A stretch of DNA of 28,623 bases from CAZEJK01 sp964512045 (GTDB lineage Bacteria; Acidobacteriota; Thermoanaerobaculia; Thermoanaerobaculales; Sulfomarinibacteraceae), in contig CAZEJK010000045.1 in NCBI GenBank assembly GCA_964512045.1, positions 1 to 28,623 on the forward strand. The letters are read 5' to 3'. The stretch's first letter is position 1. Every line of letters begins with the position of its first letter. Of this stretch, positions 7,888-16,598 are shown piece after piece. The position numbers and the translations under genes were made by a program. The notes under the pieces are model-generated. The model saw nothing but the letters and a program-made list of their open reading frames with translations. It was not told the origin of the DNA and did no database searches.

Positions 7888-10293
7888 CTGCCCCCGTTCG
7901 ACTCCGTATCGAGTGCCACGGCGCCGTCCAGGGCGTGGGGTTCCGGCCAGCCGTCTACCGTGTCGCACGCGCTCTCGACCTCACCGGATGGGTGTACAAC
8001 GGACCGGACGGCGTCGTGATCGAGGTCGAAGGTCCCGAGGGCGCCGTCAACCAGTTCGTCCCCACCCTCGAGAACGCCCTGCCGCCGCTCGCGCGCCTCG
8101 ATGGCATCTTCACCCGCAGTGTCGAGCCCGCCGGCTCCACCCGGTTCGAGGTCATCTCCTCCGAAGCCGGGCCTCGTCAACGAGCGCTCGTGCCTCCGGA
8201 CGCCACGGTGTGCGCGGACTGTCTCGCGGACATGGACGATCCTTCGGACCGCCGCGCGCGCTACCCGTTCACCACCTGCACGAACTGTGGACCACGGTTC
8301 TCGATCGTCCGCTCGCTCCCGTACGATCGCGCCACGACCTCCATGGCTCCGTTCACGCTCTGCCCCGAGTGCGAAGGAGAGTACACAAACCCGGCGGACC
8401 GCCGGTTTCACGCCGAGCCGGTGTGCTGCCCGGCGTGCGGACCGACATTGCAGCTTCTTGCCGTGGACGGCGTGGCAATCGCCACCGGAGCCGAGGCCAT
8501 CGCAGAGGCTCGCTCCGCGCTGGCTGCTGGGCAGATCGTCGCCGTGCAGGGGCTCGGCGGCTTCCAGCTGGCATGCCGGGCCGACGATACCGAGGTGGTC
8601 CAACGGCTCCGAAACCGCAAGGACCGACCGTCGAAACCGTTCGCGGTGATGGTCGCCGATCTTCCGGCTGCGGAGCAGCTGGTGCACCTCGGTACCCACG
8701 ATCGCGCCATGCTCACCTCGGCACGCGGACCGATCGTGCTGGCGCCGCAGCGCCGGTCGGCTGCCGTCGCCGAGACGGTGGCACCGGGCATCGAAGACGT
8801 TGGCGTGCTGGTGGCGACCACGCCGCTGCACGTGGAGCTGCTCCGCAATGCTCCCTTTAAGAGCCTCGTCATGACCTCCGGCAACAGCACCGACGAGCCG
8901 ATCTGCAGAACCCCGGAAGAGGCCCACACCCGCCTCGCCGGCATCGCCGACACCCTCCTCGTCCACGACCGCGAGGTGGTTCGCAGGATCGACGACTCCG
9001 TCGTCCGTTCCGTTCCCGGAGGAGCTGTCATGGTCCGGCGCTCCCGCGGCTGGGTTCCGGAGCCGGAGACCCTGCCGGTTGCATCGCCATCGCCGCTCGT
9101 TGCGCTCGGCGCGCACCTGCAGGTCACGGCATGCGTCGCGACGGGCGATCAGGCGTTCTGCTCGCAGCACGTCGGCGACCTCGACACCGAGCCTGCCCGC
9201 CAGTTCCTGGAGGAGGTCGTGCGGGGTCTCGAGGAGTTCCTCGCGATCATCCCGGATGTCATCGTCGTCGACCATCACCCGGACTACCCCAGTCGATGGC
9301 TCGGTGAGCGCCTCGCGCGCGAGCGCGACGGCCGGCTCATGGAGGTCCAGCACCACCTCGCCCACGCCGCCGCGGTCCTCGGTGAGCACGGCCGGTTCCC
9401 GGCTGGCGCCGACCGGGCGCTCGCTGTCGCGCTCGATGGCACCGGTCTCGGCAGCGACGGAGCGCCATGGGGCGGCGAGTGGCTCACCCTCGACGGCTCG
9501 CTGCGCTGGTCGCGGATGGCCTCCCTGGAGCCGGTACCGCTGGTCGGTGGCGAGCTGGCCGTTCGGGAGCCGTGGCGCGTGGCGGTGGCTGCGCTGGTCA
9601 GCGCGGGTGGCGGGGAGCTGATCGGACGGACGCCCCTTGCAGAGCAGGTCGATCCGACGACCCTCGACCAGGTGGCACGGCTCGCCCACTCGCCCGAGAC
9701 CTGGATGGCGGCATCGGGCGCTGGTCGACTTCTCGAGGCAGCGGCAGCGCTGCTCGGGCTGTGCGCTGTCAACCGTTGGGAAGGTGAGGCCGCAGTCCGG
9801 TTGGAGAGCGCTGCCGCGACCGCGGCCGGTCGGGTCGAACCGTGGACCGATGTCAAGATCGGGCACCGCGTTCCGGGCCCGGCGCTGCTCACGGCCGCCG
9901 CCCGCCGTCTGATCGATGGCGAAGACGTCGCGCGCGTCGCGGCCGGAGTCCACACCACGCTCGCCGATCTCGTCGCTCGAGGAAACGGCAGCTCGTGGAG
10001 ACTTCTCGCCTTNNNNNNNNNNGCTCGCCGATCTCGTCGCTCGCCATACCGCCCGGGTCGCGTCAGAGCTCGGAGTCCGGGAGGTCGCCTTCGGCGGCGG
10101 ATGCCTCGTCAACCGTCTCCTGCGCTCACAGATCACGCAGCGGCTCCATGCCGCCGGTCTCACGGCCCTGCTGCCGTGGAGGGTTCCGCCCGGTGACGGC
10201 GGCCTCGCCTACGGTCAAGCCGTGCTCGCGGCGGCGTCGTTGGCCCGGGATGTCACGCTCGAAGAGGTACCGTCGTCCTTCAGGGTCGGCTGA
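7884..10293 (+). CDS. hypF: Carbamoyltransferase HypF, interrupted by a scaffold gap
   Basis: HypF makes the thiocarbamate precursor of the CN ligands of the NiFe centre with HypE. Start GTG 7884 overlaps the hypB stop. In order: an acylphosphatase domain (about 1-90, AVQGVGFRP), two CxxC-x18-CxxC zinc modules (about 105-185, CADC/CTNC and CPEC/CPAC), a YrdC-like domain (about 195-385, RNRKDRPSKPFAVM) and a Kae1-like domain with QHHLAHAAA and ALDGTGLGSDG. The frame runs to 10012, then ten N, then continues in another frame from 10023 (FGGGCLVNR, PPGDGGLAYGQA) to the stop at 10293. An identical 21-bp sequence at 9959-9979 and 10023-10043 flanks the gap. Merging the copies removes 64 bp and gives one frame of 781 codons, normal for HypF. 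I treat the gene as intact. Confidence 0.93.
9980..10022. other. Probable assembly artefact: contig end plus run of ten N
   Basis: Bases 10013-10022 are N. The 33 bases before them (9980-10012) do not continue HypF sensibly, whereas the sequence after the second copy of the flanking 21-mer does. The simplest reading is two contigs overlapping by 21 bp that the scaffolder failed to merge, with an erroneous tail on the left contig. Confidence 0.75.
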
Positions 10294-10305
10294 GACAGAC
10301 GGCCT

Positions 10306-10563
10306 TCACCTCACAGCTCGCTCCGCAGCCCACTCCCCGTCCGGAACGACCCGCCGCAACCGGTACCGCCGCCCGTCGTCGAGGCGCACGATCACCTCCC
10401 GGGTCACCGGACAGCCGCCTGCCGCTGCGCCCGAGTACCGGTCACTCTCCACCGAAGCGACAGGGTGGTGCCGGCCCTCGATCTCGAGCGCCATCACGGT
10501 CTGATCCCGCGCACCATCGCTCCGACACAGGACGCGAACCTCATCGTTCGTCTCCGGTTCCAT
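10306..10563 (-). CDS. Small conserved-looking protein of unknown function
   Basis: 85 residues from ATG 10563, with a GTG directly before it. The sequence starts at MEPETNDEVRVLCRSDGARD and carries short beta-type stretches (VMALEIEGRHHPVASVES, then EVIVRLDDGRRYRLRRVV). The layout recalls small uncharacterised proteins with an alternating hydrophobic strand pattern and a DDG-x-x-YxLR turn, but I cannot name a family. It starts 7 bases past the glgX stop on the same strand, so it is probably co-transcribed. Its stop lies 12 bases from the hypF stop on the opposite strand. No signal peptide or membrane segment is seen. Confidence 0.55.
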   Translation of the reverse strand: MEPETNDEVRVLCRSDGARDQTVMALEIEGRHHPVASVESDRYSGAAAGGCPVTREVIVRLDDGRRYRLRRVVPDGEWAAERAVR

Positions 10564-10570
10564 CACACCC

Positions 10571-12664
10571 TCAGCGCACCCGGCTACAGAGCACGACACA
10601 CGAGTGGTGCTCGACTCTGAGCAGGCTGGCATCGTCCACGGTCGGCTCCGAGCCCGCTACGAACGCGTCCTCTGGCGAGCCCCTGGCGGTATCGACGACT
10701 CGCATCCACTCGCATCCTGTCGGTGGTGGAGGGAGCTCGAACAGGCGGGTGGCATCGGATCCGTTGATCGCCACGTACACGTCGGCGTCCGGCTCCGGGG
10801 CGTGAGCCCCGGCCAGGTGCATCGCAAGCATGCGCGAACGCCGGCCCCAATCGGGATGGTTGAGTCGCTGACCGTGCCAGCGGACATCGGGGATCGGGTG
10901 CTCGAGCGTGCCCCGGCCGGTCAGGAACGTCCTCCGTCGGAGCACCGGGTGCGCCTTGCGGAAGGCAATCAGAGTCCTCACGAACCGGTGCAGATCGGCG
11001 TGCGTCTCGAGCCCGTTCCAGTCATACCACGACGTCTCGTTGTCCTGGCAGTACGCGTTGTTGTTGCCGCCCTGCGAACGACCCAGCTCATCGCCGCCGA
11101 GGAGCATCGGCGTGCCCTGCGACACCAGGAGGATCGTCACGAAGTTCCGCACCTGACGACGGCGAAGCTCGAGGATCTCGGGATCCGTGGTCGGTCCCTC
11201 GACGCCGCAGTTCCAGCTCAGGTTCTCGGACATCCCGTCGCGGTTGTCCTCACCGTTGGCGATGTTGTGCTTGCGGTCGTACGCCACCAGGTCGGCCAAG
11301 GTGAAGCCGTCGTGGCAGGTCACGTAGTTGATCGAGTGGCAGGGGTCGCGCCCGGAGGTCTCGTACAGATCGGCGCTTCCCGCCAGGCGCGTTGCCAGCG
11401 CCCCCGTCCAGCCCGGCTCCCCGCGGAGGAACCGCCGCACCTCGTCGCGGTAGCGTCCGTTCCACTCGGCCCAACGTCCCCAGGATGGGAACCGTCCCAC
11501 CTGGTACAGACCCGCCGCGTCCCACGCCTCGGCGATCAAGGTGACATCCGCCAGCACCGGATCGTTCGCGATGCGCTCGAGCAAGGGTGGGTTCGCGAGC
11601 ACCTCGCCATCGGTCCCACGCCCCAGAACCGACGCCAGATCGAACCGGAAGCCGTCGACCTTCATCTCGGCCACCCAGTAGCGCAGGGCATCCAGGATGA
11701 GATCACGGACCACCGGGTGGTTGCAGTTCAACGTGTTCCCACAACCCGTGTAGTTCCGGTCCTCGCCGGTCTTCGGATCGAGCATGTAGTACACGGAGTT
11801 GTCGAGCCCTCGCAGCGAGTACACGTCCCCGTTTCCGAACCCGTCGCCCTCGCCGGTGTGGTTGAACACGACATCCAGGATCACCTCGATCCCGGCCCGG
11901 TGGAGCTCGCGCACCATCTCCATGAGCTCCGCCACCTGGCCGCCGTCGAACCCGCCCGAAGCGTACGCAGCCTTCGGCGCGAAGAACCCGATGGGGCTGT
12001 ACCCCCAGTAGTTGCGCAACGGCTCTCCGGTCAATGGGTTTGAGCGACTGATCTCGTTCTCGTTGAACTCATAGACCGGCAGTAGCTCGACGGTGGTCAC
12101 GCCGAGATCCTTGAGGTATGGGATCTTCTCGACGAACCCGCGATAGCTCCCAGGGGCCCGAGAGCCGGACGAAGGGTGGACGGTCAGTCCACGGACATGC
12201 GTCTCGTAGATGATCTTGTCCTCGAGCGGTATCTTCGGTCGGCGGACGTGCTCCCAGTCGAACCCGTTGCCGACGAACAGCGACCTGCGGGCGCCCCCTT
12301 CGGCATCCTCGTCACCCTCACGCTGGTGGTGTTCTCCCCAGCGGCTTCCGCCGGTCAATGCCCGGGAATAGGGATCGACAAGGACGGTCTCGGAATCGAA
12401 CCGGTGGAAACGATCCCGCGCGATCGGGCCCCGGTCCATCCTCCAGCCGTACCGCACGCCCACGTCGAGGCCATCGATGGCGATGTGCCAGACGTCGCCC
12501 GTACGGTTCACCTCGGGATCCAGCGCCAGCTCCAACACAGGAGCATGCTGTCGCGGCGCATACAGCACCAGCGACGCCGCGCTGGCGTTGCGCGAGAAAA
12601 CCGCGAAGTTCAGGCCGCTTCTCGTCATGGTGACACCCAGCGGTATCGGCCGGCCGGAGATCAC
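10571..12664 (-). CDS. glgX: Glycogen debranching enzyme, GlgX/isoamylase type
   Basis: 697 residues from GTG 12664. The N-terminal CBM48-like domain opens with ISGRPIPLGVTMTRSGLNFAVFS in the family's usual position. The GH13 barrel carries DVVFNHT (264-270), the nucleophile Asp342 in DGFRFDLA, the acid/base Glu379 in LIAEAWD and the third acidic residue Asp452 in TCHDGF. The enzyme hydrolyses alpha-1,6 branches of glycogen or limit dextrin in the cytoplasm. Start choice: GTG 12664 has GGAG six bases upstream and matches family N-termini. A CTG at 12718 also has AGGAGG six bases before it and would add 18 residues. Extension to 12904 looks like promoter sequence, not protein. No other glycogen gene is in the window. 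Confidence 0.92.
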   Translation of the reverse strand: MISGRPIPLGVTMTRSGLNFAVFSRNASAASLVLYAPRQHAPVLELALDPEVNRTGDVWHIAIDGLDVGVRYGWRMDRGPIARDRFHRFDSETVLVDPYSRALTGGSRWGEHHQREGDEDAEGGARRSLFVGNGFDWEHVRRPKIPLEDKIIYETHVRGLTVHPSSGSRAPGSYRGFVEKIPYLKDLGVTTVELLPVYEFNENEISRSNPLTGEPLRNYWGYSPIGFFAPKAAYASGGFDGGQVAELMEMVRELHRAGIEVILDVVFNHTGEGDGFGNGDVYSLRGLDNSVYYMLDPKTGEDRNYTGCGNTLNCNHPVVRDLILDALRYWVAEMKVDGFRFDLASVLGRGTDGEVLANPPLLERIANDPVLADVTLIAEAWDAAGLYQVGRFPSWGRWAEWNGRYRDEVRRFLRGEPGWTGALATRLAGSADLYETSGRDPCHSINYVTCHDGFTLADLVAYDRKHNIANGEDNRDGMSENLSWNCGVEGPTTDPEILELRRRQVRNFVTILLVSQGTPMLLGGDELGRSQGGNNNAYCQDNETSWYDWNGLETHADLHRFVRTLIAFRKAHPVLRRRTFLTGRGTLEHPIPDVRWHGQRLNHPDWGRRSRMLAMHLAGAHAPEPDADVYVAINGSDATRLFELPPPPTGCEWMRVVDTARGSPEDAFVAGSEPTVDDASLLRVEHHSCVVLCSRVR

Positions 12665-12831
12665 CGTGAACTCCGTATTGATCAGATCGAGGATCGTCAG
12701 ACGCCGTGTGTCGCTCAGCTCGCACCTCCTGACTGGAGTGTACCTCAGGGCCGGTCGCGACGCCGCCGACGCCTGGCCCAACCAAGCACCCACCACGCTC
12801 TCGAGCTGGGCAGCAACCTTCCCACGGGGAT

Positions 12832-12840
12832 TGGTATAGT
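12832..12840 (+). promoter_or_regulatory. Extended -10 promoter for the PATAN-citrate synthase operon
   Basis: TGGTATAGT combines a TGn extension with TATAGT, one mismatch from the -10 consensus. No convincing -35 box lies 16-18 bases upstream, as is usual for extended -10 promoters. It lies about 130 bases before GTG 12973. The divergent 254-to-308-base spacer (12665/12719-12972) holds this element and the glgX ribosome site; I see nothing else in it. Confidence 0.45.
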
Positions 12841-12972
12841 GCAGGGGAGCCGGCGCGGCACTCTCTGCCTGACACATGGGATGTCGAGCGAGGCCGCCCG
12901 CCAACCATCTGAGGATCTCACCGGAGGGAGACCCGTGACAAGCCCGAGCACAGGCATGGAGGAGACGAGCGG

Positions 12973-14163
12973 GTGAGCATCACCGGCAACCTGTCGACGA
13001 TGCCGTTTGCCGATCTGGTGCAGTGGGTTGCTTCGGCCCACAAGACCGGAACGCTGGTGATCGATGGCGCCACGTACACCAAGAAGATCTACTTCCGACG
13101 CGGCTACCTGATCGCTGTCGCCTCCGACAACCCGCGCGAGATGCTCGGCTACTATCTGGTCGGATGGGGATATCTTCTCGAGGAGGACCTCCGCTACATC
13201 GTCGAGATGCAGGACCATTTTCAGGTCATGCTCGGCGAGCTGATGGTCCTGCTCGGCCGGCTGACCCGCGAGGAGCTCGACTTCGTGCTCCGGCTGAAGA
13301 GCGAGGAGACGATCTACGACCTGATACTGTGGGACGAAGGCAACTTCCGTTTCCTCGATAACGAGCTGCCACAGCGGGAGTTCCAGGAGGTCCAGCTACA
13401 CATTCAGCACTTCCTGTTCGAGGGGTTCCGACAGCGCGACGAGCGCCAGCGGATGTCCGATATCGTCCCGGACGCACTCCACATCCCGGCCATCGTGGCC
13501 GAGCCGGATGCCTCCCAGCTCAACCCGGTCGAGCGGTCAATCCTGGCAAAGATCGATGGCAAGCGCAGCATCGAGGAGCTGTCACTGGCCTGTCGCGTAC
13601 CGGAGTTCGATGTCCTCGCCTTCGTGTACCAGGCAGTGCGGGAAGGTTACATGGCCATCTACCCGCCTGACGAGGAGCGGAGCGGCCTCGCGACACCCGG
13701 CAAGAGCTTGCCTCCCTGGCAGGAGTCGCTGCTGGAGATCGAGGATCGGGTGTCGCGGGGACGTCTACTGGACGCGCTGCATCTCCTGACCTCCCTCGGC
13801 GACAAGTATGGCGAGTTCCCGGAAGCGATCGACGCAGCCAGATCTCTGGAGGAGAGAATCGCTGAGGTGCTGGATGGGTCTCCGCTCGGCGCCACCGTCA
13901 TCCTCGAGCCCGCTGCACGGCTGGATGAGCTCGTCAACCTCAACTGTGCCCCGGCCGAGGGTTTCGTGCTCTCCCGAATCAACGGCTTCTACGCCGTCGA
14001 GGAGGTGCTCGCCCAGCTTCCCGGGCCGACGCTCCACAACCGCGTCATCTTGCACAATCTGCTCCGTCGCGGCCTGATCAAGGTCCGCGAGAGCACTGCG
14101 GTCAGTCGCTTCCACTCGCGAGACGAGCCATTCGACTCGTCCGTTCTGGACGATCTCGAGTAA
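12973..14163 (+). CDS. DUF4388 (PATAN-domain) protein with two winged-helix-like repeats
   Basis: 396 residues. Residues 1 to about 100 match the DUF4388/PATAN pattern: GNLSTMPFADLVQWVASAHKTGTLVID, then KIYFRRGYLIAVASDNPRE. Two later segments share a helical pattern resembling small winged-helix units: LNPVERSILAKIDGKRSIEEL to VREGYMAI, and EGFVLSRINGFYAVEEVL to LLRRGLIKV. Between them lies a helical stretch recalling a TPR (LLDALHLLTSLGDKYGEFPEA). PATAN proteins are signalling or scaffold proteins, often linked to two-component systems, with poorly known partners. Start GTG 12973 has GGAGGAG upstream. The first citrate synthase begins 17 bases after its stop, so the three genes probably form one transcript. 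A regulatory link to citrate synthesis is only inferred. Confidence 0.8.
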   Translation: MSITGNLSTMPFADLVQWVASAHKTGTLVIDGATYTKKIYFRRGYLIAVASDNPREMLGYYLVGWGYLLEEDLRYIVEMQDHFQVMLGELMVLLGRLTREELDFVLRLKSEETIYDLILWDEGNFRFLDNELPQREFQEVQLHIQHFLFEGFRQRDERQRMSDIVPDALHIPAIVAEPDASQLNPVERSILAKIDGKRSIEELSLACRVPEFDVLAFVYQAVREGYMAIYPPDEERSGLATPGKSLPPWQESLLEIEDRVSRGRLLDALHLLTSLGDKYGEFPEAIDAARSLEERIAEVLDGSPLGATVILEPAARLDELVNLNCAPAEGFVLSRINGFYAVEEVLAQLPGPTLHNRVILHNLLRRGLIKVRESTAVSRFHSRDEPFDSSVLDDLE

Positions 14164-14180
14164 CCCGGAAGAATGTGACG

Positions 14181-15401
14181 ATGGCGCCCGAGCGACCGAT
14201 CGCGACCCGCTCGCCCGCATTCTCGTGGCAGCTCCCGACTGTGGAGTGGCCGGTCCACACCGAGGTCGGTCCGGGGCTCGAGGGCGTGATCGCAGCCACG
14301 ACCAGGGTTGCCTGGCTCGACCCGGCCAGCGGGCTCCTCCACTACCGCGGGGTACCGGTCGAGCGGCTCGCCGGTACACACACGTTCGAGGAGGTCGTCC
14401 ACCTCCTGATCACGGGCCGGGAGGCCCGGGAGGACTCCAGGCGGTTCACACAGACGCTCAACGAGGTCCACTCCGCACGTCGGCTGCCCGACGACGTGAT
14501 CCGCCTGATCCGAGACACGCCTGTCTCCGTGCACCCGACGCGCATCGTCCGCGCTGCCATGTCCGCGCTCGGGTGCCACCAGATGACCGTGGACGACGAT
14601 CTCACCGGTGACCGCCACTGGCGCGACCTCCGGATCTTCTCGCAGATGGCTGCTGTGGTCGCCGAGGTGGCCCGCTACCGACGAGGAGCTCCGACCCCGA
14701 CCTCAGACAGCCTCGGCGAACCGGTCGGCCTCGCCACCGACACTCTGACTGCGCTGGGCGGACGCACCCCCAGCATCGAGGAGAGCGAGGCGTTGGACCT
14801 GCTCTGGACCGTGATGGCCGATCACGGTCTCGACGGCCCCACCTTCACGTCGATGGTTGTGGCAAGCTGTCTGGCCGACCCCTACACCAACCTCGTCGCC
14901 GGCCTGTCCGCCCTGTGCGGGCCACGGCTGGGAGGTGCCGGCGAGACGGTCCTCCATCAGCTGACCAGCCTGGAGAGCGTTGAGGCGGCACGCACCTGGG
15001 TGGACACGGCAGTCCGGTCGGGAGTGCGTATCGCAGGCTTCGGCCACCGGCTCTACCGGATGCCCGACCCCCGAGCGGTTCCGCTGCGAAAATGTGCAGC
15101 GCTGCTCGCCAGGGCCACCGGCCGCGAAGAGCTCTTCGAGATCGCGAGGACCGTGGAGAACGAGGCGAGCCGACGTCTCGCCAGCAAGTCGATCTACATC
15201 AATGTGAACTTCTATACGGCGCTGGTGCTGCATATGCTCGGCGCAGATCCCCCGATGGTTCCATCCTTGCTCATGGTGGGCAGGATGGCCGGCCTGGTGG
15301 CTCGAGTCCGCGAGGCGCTCGAGACCATCCGGCTGTTCCGCCCGATCTCACGGTACATCGGTCCCGACCAGCGGCCGGTGACGCCTCTGGAGGAGCGATG
15401 A
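14181..15401 (+). CDS. Citrate synthase family protein 1 (catalytic Asp replaced by Asn)
   Basis: 406 residues. The fold is clearly citrate synthase: HGLDGPTFTS with His215 (E. coli GltA His264), GFGHRLYRMPDPRA with His289 and Arg298 (His305, Arg314), GRMAG with Arg368 (Arg387) and FRPISRYIG with Arg387 (the inter-subunit Arg407). The catalytic base GltA Asp362, normally in NVDFYSG, is Asn343 here (AAC at 15207-15209, NVNFYTA). The usual HGGAN is LGGAG. A homodimer would therefore be expected to have poor or no condensing activity. Start ATG 14181 has GGAAG about 9 bases upstream; a GTG at 14175 is too close to it. It overlaps the second synthase by 4 bases (ATGA), so the two chains are probably made in equal amounts. 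Confidence 0.88.
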   Translation: MAPERPIATRSPAFSWQLPTVEWPVHTEVGPGLEGVIAATTRVAWLDPASGLLHYRGVPVERLAGTHTFEEVVHLLITGREAREDSRRFTQTLNEVHSARRLPDDVIRLIRDTPVSVHPTRIVRAAMSALGCHQMTVDDDLTGDRHWRDLRIFSQMAAVVAEVARYRRGAPTPTSDSLGEPVGLATDTLTALGGRTPSIEESEALDLLWTVMADHGLDGPTFTSMVVASCLADPYTNLVAGLSALCGPRLGGAGETVLHQLTSLESVEAARTWVDTAVRSGVRIAGFGHRLYRMPDPRAVPLRKCAALLARATGREELFEIARTVENEASRRLASKSIYINVNFYTALVLHMLGADPPMVPSLLMVGRMAGLVARVREALETIRLFRPISRYIGPDQRPVTPLEER

Positions 15402-16534
15402 TCGGCGCACCTCCCGAGTCACCCCAGCGGTACGGCCAGGGGCTCGAAGGCCTTGTGGCGGGCAGCACATCCATCTCCACCATCGATGGGACGGCCGGTC
15501 GGCTGATCTACCGCGGGTACCCCGTCGAGGAGCTGGCCCAGCACTGCACGTTCGAGGAGGTCAGCTACCTGATCCTGCACGGCGCGCTTCCGAACATGCG
15601 CCAGCTCGCAGCGTGGCGCACGGAGCTGATCCGCTGGCGTCATCCGCCCGAACCGGCCGTGTCCGCTGTCAACCGTGTCCCGGTCAACGCCCATCCGCTG
15701 GCACAGTATCGGACGATGCTGTCGGTGGCCGCCTGCCACATCCCAGAGGCAGAGGACACCAGCCTCGACGCACAGTGGCGACGGCCCGCACGGATCCTCT
15801 CGTGGACGGCCGTCCTGGCGGCCGCGGCGATCCGCCATCTCGGCGGCAAGCGCCCCGTTCCTCCGGACTCCGATCTCAGCTTCGCGGGCAGCTTCCTCTT
15901 CCAGGCGCTCGGGCGGCGGCCAACGGCGGCAGAGGAGCGGGCGTTCGACGTGAGCCTCATCGTCCAGGCCGAGCATGGCCTCCACGCTGCGGCCCTCGCC
16001 TCGCTGGTGGTCGCCTCCACTGGCGCCGATCTCGGCAGCGCGGTGCTCGCCGGAGTGGGCGCCCTGTCCGGGGCGCGTCACGGAGGGGCGAACCAGCTGG
16101 CGTTCGAGATGCTCGATCGCCTGGAGTCTCCCGAAGCCGGACGGCGGTGGGCTCGCAACGCCCTCGCACGCAAGATGCGCTTCCCTGGCTTCGGTCACCG
16201 GGTGTACAAGTGCCCCGATCCACGGGTCCAGGTCCTCGAACCGTACGCCGAGCGGCTTCTTGCCGAGCACGGCGCTAGCGCCCGCTGGGCCACGTACCGT
16301 GCAGTCCGCGAGACGATCGAAGAGGCCCTCGGCCCCCGGGGTATCTTCGCCAACGTCGACTCGATCACCGGCCTGGTCTACCACCCGATGGGGCTGGCGC
16401 CGAGCACCTTCCCGATTCCGTTCTGCCTGGCGATCCAGACCGGCTGGATGGCACACTGCCTGGAGTACCTCCCCGACGGCGCGATGATCGAGCCCGGCGC
16501 CGTGGCACTGACCGAGGCGAAGGCATCTTCATAA
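15398..16534 (+). CDS. Citrate synthase family protein 2 (citrate-binding Arg residues missing)
   Basis: 378 residues. Conserved blocks are EHGLHAAALAS with His193 (GltA His264), ARHGGAN, GFGHRVYKCPDPR with His267 and Arg276, and ANVDSITGLVYHPMG with the catalytic Asp321. The two citrate-carboxylate Arg are not seen: GltA Arg387 (ART-x-GW) aligns with Ile346 in AIQTGW, and Arg407 (ARP) aligns with Glu365 in IEP. The C-terminus ends soon after without the usual RP-x3-Y-x-G. It therefore lacks what its neighbour keeps and keeps what its neighbour lacks. Start ATG 15398 has AGGAG (15391-15395) just upstream and overlaps the preceding stop. Whether the substrates are oxaloacetate and acetyl-CoA or something else cannot be told. 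Confidence 0.88.
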   Translation: MIGAPPESPQRYGQGLEGLVAGSTSISTIDGTAGRLIYRGYPVEELAQHCTFEEVSYLILHGALPNMRQLAAWRTELIRWRHPPEPAVSAVNRVPVNAHPLAQYRTMLSVAACHIPEAEDTSLDAQWRRPARILSWTAVLAAAAIRHLGGKRPVPPDSDLSFAGSFLFQALGRRPTAAEERAFDVSLIVQAEHGLHAAALASLVVASTGADLGSAVLAGVGALSGARHGGANQLAFEMLDRLESPEAGRRWARNALARKMRFPGFGHRVYKCPDPRVQVLEPYAERLLAEHGASARWATYRAVRETIEEALGPRGIFANVDSITGLVYHPMGLAPSTFPIPFCLAIQTGWMAHCLEYLPDGAMIEPGAVALTEAKASS

Positions 16535-16556
16535 TTTTCGAGAGATAACTTAGAAT
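16528..16556 (+). promoter_or_regulatory. Sigma-70-like promoter for the lipid-modification operon
   Basis: TTCATA (16528-16533), a 17-base spacer and TAGAAT (16551-16556) form a good housekeeping-type promoter, in the only AT-rich patch of this region. The -35 overlaps the last codons of the second citrate synthase. A GGAGGAG ribosome site follows before ATG 16599. A nearby TAAGAA could suggest an ECF sigma factor, but no matching -35 was found. Confidence 0.45.
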
Positions 16557-16598
16557 TTTGTAAGAAACCCTGGCGTTCTCACCTGGGACGGAGGAGAT

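Noticed and set aside
7608..10163. 851-codon minus-strand frame through hypB and hypF
   Set aside because: Antisense shadow of hypF that even reads through the run of N; no domain features.
7884..10293. hypF as a frameshifted pseudogene
   Set aside because: The frame change coincides with the N gap and is fully explained by the duplicated 21-bp contig overlap.
12665..12904. Extended N-terminus for glgX up to an ATG at 12904
   Set aside because: Extra residues do not resemble GlgX and the region holds promoter and ribosome-site signals.
16561..16566. TAAGAA as an ECF sigma -10 before the lipid operon
   Set aside because: No TGATCC-like -35 at the right distance; the TTCATA-N17-TAGAAT pair fits better.
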